From positions 35,927,598-35,991,597 of the forward strand of contig CM043962.1 of assembly GCA_014529385.2 (NCBI GenBank): a DNA stretch of 64,000 nucleotides, read 5' to 3'. Numbering within the stretch: the stretch's first letter is position 1; each line of letters starts with the position of its first letter. Made by a program: the position numbers and the translations under genes. The notes under the pieces were generated by a model that made no database searches, was not told the DNA's origin, and saw only the letters and a list, made by a program, of their open reading frames with translations. Of this stretch, positions 57,931 through 64,000 are shown piece after piece. Origin of the DNA: Adiantum capillus-veneris (lineage: Eukaryota; Streptophyta; Polypodiopsida; Polypodiales; Pteridaceae).

Positions 57931-58024
57931 GAAATCTCCACACACTCCTTCCCTGCCTTTCCTATGATAGAAATTGCACCACAAGGAAGCGTAAAGTGCT
58001 AACCGAGCTTAGTGTAGGGCATTT

Positions 58025-58041
58025 CCCCGACAGCGGCGCCA
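58025..58041 (-). other. Primer binding site (tRNA-Asp-like), young LTR element
   Basis: The minus strand reads TGGCGCCGCTGTCGGGG four bases after the LTR. From memory this matches, with about two changes, the primer site of plant gypsy elements that use tRNA-Asp (TGGCGCCGTTGCCGGGG). Confidence 0.8.
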
Positions 58042-58045
58042 AAAA

Positions 58046-58619
58046 TGTGCGCTCCTTGTCGCACTGTCGAAGCAAGGGACTTGCCAATACACCGTATGCG
58101 AGCCACAAACGGCTCCAAGCACACAACAAGCCTAAACTAGCAAGCTCAAGAAAACAAAGGGTGTGTCACTCACCGCTCTACGCTCGCCTTCGTGGTGGAT
58201 TCCTCGCCGCGATGAAGAAGAAGCTGCAGTCGTGCCGCGCTCAACCGCTTCGCCGCCGTCGTGCCTTCGTAATGCTCGATCGCACACACACTCTCCCTCT
58301 CTCTCTCACACACACACACACACACAAGGAGGTGAAGAAGAAGAAGATGGAGATGGAGCAAGAGCACTCTTCAATTGCACAAATGAGAGAATGAGTAAAA
58401 ATTAGGTTTAGTTGGCTTTTATAGGAGCTCACCCCATTCACACTTGGGCGCCCATGCTTAACCAACTAATCCCTTGAATGTCCAAGTTAAAGTGCGCCTC
58501 TCATCGGCGATCACTCTACCTTTCCCTATTGGTCCGACAAGCCCGGTACCTGACTCTAAATCATACATAATACGCGTCCATCGTAGGTGATGGGTGTCCG
58601 TGAGCCGTGAGGGTTAACA
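58046..58619 (-). repeat. Young LTR element, 5' LTR
   Basis: Same as 53,197-53,774 except for one substitution (AAGTGCGCC for AAGTGTGCC, near 58,490) and 4 bp less in the CT/CA tract. The minus-strand TATA box is at about 58,414-58,425. Confidence 0.96.
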
Positions 58620-59009
58620 CAAAGCTACAGTTTCTGTCAAAACTGCTAACGGAAATGAATGGAAGCTTAAGATGTTAGGCATGTTCCTTCTCTTCACACA
58701 AATTTGATCTCTAGAGGATAATTGGACGATGAAGGTCACAACATTGCATTCGGAAACAAACGGTGGAAGATCTCAAAGGGATCTTTGGTGGTTGCCAAGA
58801 GAGAAAAGGTCGGTACACTTTACTTGTGTACTGTTAGCACGCAACCTTCAGCTTGTGCAACAACTACAGAAGTTGACAGTGCGGTGTGGCACTACCGACT
58901 TGGGCATATGAGTGCCAAAGGAATGCAAATCCTTCAAACAAAGAAGCTTCTACCAGGTTTGAAAGAAGTGGACTTAGAGTTCTGTGAAGATTGTGTTTAT
59001 GGTAAACAA
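58620..59009 (+). pseudogene. Copia element 2, continuation: pre-integrase region
   Basis: The frame cut at 53,196 resumes as KATVSVKTANGNEWKLK. A one-base loss follows, then the frame at 58,722 reads DDEGHNIAFGNKRWKISKGS, VWHYRLGHMSAKGMQILQ and EVDLEFCEDCVYGKQ, the HHCC zinc region of copia integrase with all four ligands. It is cut at GKQ by copia element 4. Confidence 0.9.
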
Positions 59010-59201
59010 TGAAGGAGTACGAGCGGAAGTGCGACGCGAGAAAGAGTGCGAGAAGAAGAGCACGACGATATGGTGAACTCGCTCTACTGTAATGTGTAGA
59101 GCATAGTGAGTTCTTATTAGGTTTTTACAAAAGAATATGTGTACATACCTGGCGGCCTGCCCACTTACCTAGGCGACCACATTGGACTTTATACCCCAAC
59201 A
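59010..59201 (-). repeat. Copia element 4, 3' LTR
   Basis: 192 bp. On the minus strand it runs TGTTGGGGTATAAAGTCC to CTCGTACTCCTTCA. The minus-strand purine run AGTGGGAGGT (59,202-59,211) before it is the polypurine tract. Confidence 0.88.
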
Positions 59202-59290
59202 ACCTCCCACTTAAAGTCCAATGTGGTACTATAAGTGTGAGAGAAGCTACTATACGAGCTAATATACAAGAGATGTAGAGAAGTGATGTA

Positions 59291-62200
59291 CTACCCTACA
59301 CCTAACTGCTTGCGAAAATGCGCAAAGCTCTCTGAGGGAAGTCCTTTTGTAAGTAGATCAGCAGGATTTTCTGTGGTGTGAACTTTGACAAGCCGAAGTT
59401 GCTTATCCTCGAGCATTTCCCTGATGAAATGATAGTTCACATCCACATGCTTTGTCTTTCAGTGATAAACTGGATTGCGAGCCAATTGTATAGCACTTTG
59501 ACTATCACAAAATAACACAGGCATCTCTTCTTTGATTCCCAAATCTGTTACTAGTCGATTAAGCCAAATTGATTCTTTGCATGCCTCTCATGCTGCAACA
59601 TATTCAGCCTCTGTAGTAGACTGAGTAACACAATCTTGTAATCTAGAACGCCATGATACTGCTCCACCAGCCAATGTAAAGACATACCTTGACGTAGACC
59701 TTCGGTTGTCTAAGTCACCTGCATAATCTGAGTCTGTAAAACCATTTACACTTAGCTCTTGACTCCCATAGCATATACGCATACTCTTTGTAGCTTTCAG
59801 GTATCTCAATATTCCTTTCACTACCTCCCAATGTTTCTTGCCTGGGTTTGACATGTATCGACTTACTACTCCCAGTGCAAATGCAATGTCTGGGGGAGTA
59901 GCAATCATTGCATACATCAAACTACCCACTGCAGACGCATATGGAATCTTATCCATTTCAGCCTGTTCTTCCTCAGACACAGGACAATCTTGTTTGCTAA
60001 GTTTCACATATGGTGGCAATGGAACACTCAATGCCTTTCCCTTCTCCATATTGAAACGTTGCAAAACCTTGTCAATATACTCTGTTTGAGATAACTAAAT
60101 CAACTTCTTTGATCTGTCTCTCTCAATGCGCATACCAAGTATATGACTTGCCTCACCCATGTCTTTCATGTCAAATGATTTTGCCATCTTTGACTTCAAA
60201 GCTGAAATTTCTTCCAAGTGCTTGCCAGCAATCAACATGTCATCCACATACAAAATAAGGATCAACCAACTACCATCCTTAGCCTTCTTTGTATATAGAT
60301 AGTGATCGAACTCACTACGTTTGTAGCCTTGAGAAAGCATAAACTTGTGGAATTTATGGTACCATGCCCTCGGTGATTGTTTTAAGCCATAAAGACTCTT
60401 TAACAACTCGCATACCCAATCTTCCTTGCCTTTCTCAACAAACCCTTGTGGCTGCTGCATGTAAATTTCCACATCTAAATCACCATGCAAGAACGTTGTC
60501 TTGACATCCATTTGGTGCAACACCAAATCTAATATGGCAACCAATGCAAGAAAGCATCTCAATGTAGTCATCATGACCACCTGAGAGAAGACTTCATCAA
60601 AGTCAATGCCTTGTTCTTGCTTAAAGACCTTGGCAACAAGCCTTGCTTTTTACTTTGGCTGACTATCATGAGCGGTGATCTTATACCTGTAAACCCATTT
60701 ACAAGGTAGAGCCTTTTTGCCCTGTGGTAATTTAACTAGCTTCCATGTCATGTTTTTATGCAGAGCTGTCATCTCTAACTGCATGGCCAATTGCCAATTC
60801 CCGGAGTCCTTCATTTGCACTGCTTCCTTGTAACATGAAGGCTCATTGCAATCAGTCAACATGACATAGTTCATAGATGGAACAAACCTATTAGGAGGTC
60901 GCGTGACACGTCCAGATCTACGCACAATAGGTGGCTCAGGCTCAGCCACAACCTGTGGTTCCAGTCTATCCTACCCTTGCTCCTCTTGAGCCCTGACATT
61001 TTGTCTTGCACGTGCAGGTCCATCTTCTTGGAAGACAACTCTTCTAATCTCCTCAACCCTCTCTGGTTTAGAATGATATTTGGATTCATTAAAGTGAACA
61101 TCATTGCCGCAGACAACCTTTCTGGATTCGGGATCCCAAAGTCTGTACCCCATCTCACCAGAATTACCATAGCCTAGAAAGATGCACTTTCTACTCTTTG
61201 GCTCAAGTTTGTTCCTAAATTCCTTTGGAACGTGAGTATATGCCTCACAGCCAAAGACTCTGAGATGCTTGTATGAGGGCATTTTGCCTGACCATACCAT
61301 CTCTGGCACTGAATCCTTCTGCAAAACCTTGCTAGGAGATCTATTTACAAGATGAACAGCTGTTGATACAGCTTCAGCCCAAAACCCATTTGGCAGCTGT
61401 GCATTAGACAACATACTCCTGACCTTCTCTTGTATGGTCCTATTCATCCTCTGAGAAACACCATTTTGAGGAGGATTGTAAGGAGCAGTAAGTTCACGTT
61501 TTATACCTTTTGACTCACAAAAGTCCTGAAAGGCCTTTGAAACATACTCTCCACCATTGTCAGTGCGTAAGCATTTAAGCTTCTTGCCACTCTGATTCTC
61601 CACAAGTGTCACAAACGTTTTGAAAACACTAAACGCTTCATCCTTGTGCTTGAGAAAGTAAACCCATACTTTCCTCGAGTAATCATCTATAAATGTCATA
61701 AAGTAAGAAGCTCCCCCTAGAGATAGGTTAGGCATAGGTCCACACAAATCACTATGAACAAGTGCCAACTGTGTATCTCTTCTACTGCTTCTATGCTTAT
61801 GTGGCCACTGTGTTTGCTTACCATACAGACAATGTTCACAGAATTCAAAATCATTAAATGGAAAGCCAGGCAAATAACCAGAACGAGACAAGATTTCCAT
61901 TCCCTTCTTGGACATATGTCCTAACCGGCTATGCCACAAAGAAATGTTCGGCTGCTCGGTTACATTGATTACATTTTTAGAGACATTTGATACATAAATC
62001 ATGTAAAGTCCTCCAAACTTTACTCCATGTGCTACTGTCATAGAACCCTTGGATATCTTCCACATGTTCTGTCCAAAAGTGGTGACGTAGCCAGCATCAT
62101 CAAGTAAACCTGTGCTGATCTAGCTCTTTGTAATTGCGGGAACATGTCTCACATTCTTCAGCGTGAAAGAAGAGCCATTCTGAAACTTCAATTCAACATC

Positions 62201-63271
62201 TCCAACACCTAAGATCTCACATGTCTGCCCATTGCCTGGCCAAACATGATCTTTAGTGGTCACATAAGAGGTAAACCACTCCTTGTTTGGAGACACATGA
62301 AGTGATGCCCCTGAGTCTATGATCTAGTCACTCAGTGCATTTCCATCAGATGCAGTAAGAAGAGCTGAGTCCATTGTATTCTTCAAGAAGTAGATGTCTC
62401 CGGACACTAGACTCTCATCCTCTGCAATAGTGTTTGTCACATTTATTTCTTGAATCTTCACTGAGGACTTGTTCTTCTCACCATGGTCTTCAGCTTTCTC
62501 TTTGCTTTTTGCTGCTTTCCATTCTCTGCAGTCTCTTTTCATGTGACCCTTCTTGCCACAATGGTAGCATTCTATGTCACTCTTGCCTTTAGCACTGCGG
62601 GACTTGCTACGAGACTGATTCCTCTTTCCACCTTTGTACTTTTCTTTAGTCCTTCCCCTGACAACTAAGGCTGTTCCTTTGCCTTTGTCCATTGTCTTTC
62701 TATTGGTTTCTTCAGTAAGCAGACTTCCTTCTACACCTGCTATGTTCAAACCATCTGGAGGTGCAGAATTACTCAAAGCTGTGCGAAAAGTGTCCCAACT
62801 TTCCCGCAATGTGATCAACAGGAACATAGCTCTAACAGGTTCATCAAACTTGACACCTTGAGCTGACAACTGACTATAGATTGTGTTGAATTCATTCAGA
62901 TGATTGGACATAGGTGTCCCTTCTTTCATCTTCAAGTCAACAAGCTTCTTAAGCCAGTATACCTGTGAAGCTGCACTCTACTTATCATAAAGATCACTCA
63001 GCTTTAACCATGCTTGATAAGCCGACATCTCGTCTGCTACATTGAAGTAAACGCTTTCTGCCAAAGTCAGCATAATGGTAGAAAGTGCCAATTCATCCAT
63101 TTCGTTCCATTCATCTTCGTCCATATCTTCTGGTTTTATCCCCTTGAGCTTTATAGGTTTTATCTGCTTCTTTTGTACCAACACGTGCCAAATCTACTTC
63201 TTCCACAATGGGAAATTGGTTCCATCTAGCTTCTTGATATTGTAAAGAGCAGTGTCCTGTGATCAAGCCAT
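59291..63271 (-). pseudogene. Copia element 4 Gag-Pol polyprotein, one frame with about ten stops
   Basis: A single frame of about 1,327 codons from the Met at 63,271 to TAG at 59,291 (HFRKQLGVG). Domains: Gag from residue 1, with KLDGTNFPLWKK near 15 and zinc knuckle CYHCGKKGHMKRDC near 235; protease IIDSGASLHVSPNKEWF near 318; integrase with LWHSRLGHM and FCEHCLYGKQ, LVHSDLCGPM, CLRTDNGGEYV near 570, and PPQNGVSQRMNR near 606; reverse transcriptase with MDVKTTFLHGDLD, SLYGLKQSPRAWY and YVDD at about 1,008; RNase H with FTDSDYAGDLDNR and STTEAEYVAA. In-frame stops occur near 63,265, 63,190, 62,978, 62,324, 62,120, 60,971, 60,650, 60,095, 59,588 and 59,475. I see no frameshift. The integrase Glu of the DDE set is Gln (GVSQRM where GVAERM/GVSERM is usual). 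Confidence 0.93.
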
Positions 63272-64000
63272 AGCTACGCTTCACAGTGGTTTACTTTCCT
63301 GGGAAAAATTCGGTAGAGTTTCCCCTGTAAACTGACCTCTGAACCAATATCAACCTGTCAAATGAACCAAGAAAGCTTCAGATTCTGTATAAATTTCGAC
63401 AGAGTCTCCTTTGTCAAATGGCTCTGGTGTACTCAAAAACAGACCAAAAACAGCTCAAAAAACACTGTCTCTCTGACACTGTAAGCTGCGTGTAAACCTG
63501 TCCTGCACCTGTACTGTCTCTCACTGTCCTGTAAGCATAGACTGTGACAATGCCTCAACGGTAGTAAAGCAAAGATGCAATCCCAACTGTCTAACTCACA
63601 GTCAATACATCCTAGCTGCCTATCTAAGGGTGCTCGAGGGATCGCTCCAAGACCTATATCACCGAAAGGATCTCAACATTCGAGAATCCCCCAGCTCAAT
63701 AAAACCTCACTCGACCCTCAACAAAGGCTGCAGTAAATCTGACAGTACATAGACTTCCCACAAAGTCATACATCCACAAATTTCCCACTATATGCTGTAA
63801 CCGCTGCGACAGTTGTTTGCTGCGTGACTCACAGCCAGCAAACCTTCAACAAACATACATCATCTCTGACAATACATCCCATGTGGAAGTACCTGCAATG
63901 TCAGGATGAAATCTGGAATATCAAGCAGCAAACACAAGCTACTTGATGAACTAGTGGATGTCGCCTACAGTCTGTGTGTAGATGCGCATGTGTCGTATGT
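63272..64000 (-). other. Leader of copia element 4
   Basis: At least 730 bp 5' of Gag without a gene. No tRNA-Met primer site (GCTCTGATACCA on the plus strand) is present up to the window end, so the leader is longer than in copia elements 1 and 2. Confidence 0.6.

Larger units (their letters stand above)
53192..58624 (-). mobile_element. Young non-autonomous LTR retroelement (CAAAG target duplication)
   Basis: LTRs at 53,197-53,774 (578 bp) and 58,046-58,619 (574 bp) are flanked by CAAAG (53,192-53,196 and 58,620-58,624). Apart from microsatellite length I find one base difference between them, so insertion is recent. A minus-strand primer site and polypurine tract set the orientation. The 4.27-kb interior has a repeat-rich leader, a WVPK-motif ORF (broken by a frameshift) and an acidic 143-codon ORF, but no protease, reverse transcriptase or integrase. 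It must have been mobilised by proteins of another element, and the tRNA-Asp-like primer and WVPK tail point to a gypsy relative. Confidence 0.95.
51303..59009 (+). mobile_element. Copia element 2, interrupted by two later insertions (3' part outside window)
   Basis: 5' LTR 51,303-52,135, then a tRNA-iMet primer site, Gag and protease to 53,196. Its reading is resumed at 58,620 after the nested element and runs to GKQ at 59,009, where copia element 4 begins. The expected target duplication is GAAAG (51,298-51,302); its partner lies outside the window. Remaining pol genes are presumably beyond copia element 4. Confidence 0.9.
59010..64000 (-). mobile_element. Copia element 4 (5' end outside window)
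   Basis: 3' LTR 59,010-59,201, polypurine tract, then RNase H, reverse transcriptase, integrase, protease and Gag read outward on the minus strand. The 5' LTR and tRNA primer site are not reached by 64,000. It sits inside the integrase of copia element 2; the target duplication is probably AACAA (59,005-59,009). The whole polyprotein is in one frame with premature stops only. Confidence 0.93.

Noticed and set aside
57638-57984. Phenylalanine-rich frames (FLQFLRFF and similar)
   Set aside because: Translation of the GCAGAAATT leader repeats on the minus strand.

Overview
The window is nuclear DNA from a land plant with a large, repeat-filled genome. The evidence is plant Ty1/copia and Ty3/gypsy LTR retrotransposons nested in one another, a satellite array, long AT-rich intergenic stretches and many dinucleotide microsatellites. 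The transposase-like pseudogene at 30.7-33.5 kb recalls a family I associate with non-flowering plants and other eukaryotes, so a fern, lycophyte, bryophyte or gymnosperm is possible; the species cannot be fixed. I found no convincing host gene, tRNA or rRNA. Almost every reading frame belongs to a transposable element or is an artefact of repeats.

Layout. 0-2.1 kb: microsatellites and a copia remnant (+). 2.4-8.9 kb: 3' part of a minus-strand LTR element with no recognisable pol: an LTR carrying a (CT)n(CA)n tract, a polypurine tract, a broken coiled-coil/proline-rich ORF, and a leader with seven copies of a 22-30 bp palindrome spaced 275-287 bp apart. 8.90-14.96 kb: copia element 1 (-), complete with 227-bp LTRs, a tRNA-iMet primer site and a 5-bp target duplication, but old and broken, with an internal 0.8-kb tandem duplication. 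15-19.6 kb: AT-rich DNA with tandem repeats, a minus-strand TATA box and a gag-like start. 19.6-25.5 kb: decayed gypsy element (-) in which a second retropepsin-like domain and a WVPK-motif tail follow the integrase. 25.5-30.5 kb: a probable LTR and noncoding tandem repeats. 30.7-33.5 kb: transposase-like pseudogene (-). 33.9-36.1 kb: degenerate repeats and a GC-rich minisatellite. 37.4-39.3 kb: deleted copia derivative (+).

39.34-51.30 kb is a satellite of about 48 units of about 188 bp, each unit itself a large inverted repeat. The array reverses orientation near 42.18 kb. It was invaded by a 2.85-kb deleted copia element (48,164-51,012, target duplication TAAAT) and by copia element 2 (from 51,303). 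Copia element 2 was invaded by a very young non-autonomous LTR element (53,197-58,619, target duplication CAAAG, LTRs differing by one base plus microsatellite length). At 59,010 it was entered by copia element 4 (-), whose 5' end lies beyond the window.

The order of events is therefore satellite first, then copia 2, then the two elements nested in it. The coding parts of each element would make Gag, protease, integrase, reverse transcriptase and RNase H for one copy-and-paste cycle, but every polyprotein here carries stops or frameshifts. Any recent movement must have used proteins supplied by copies elsewhere.
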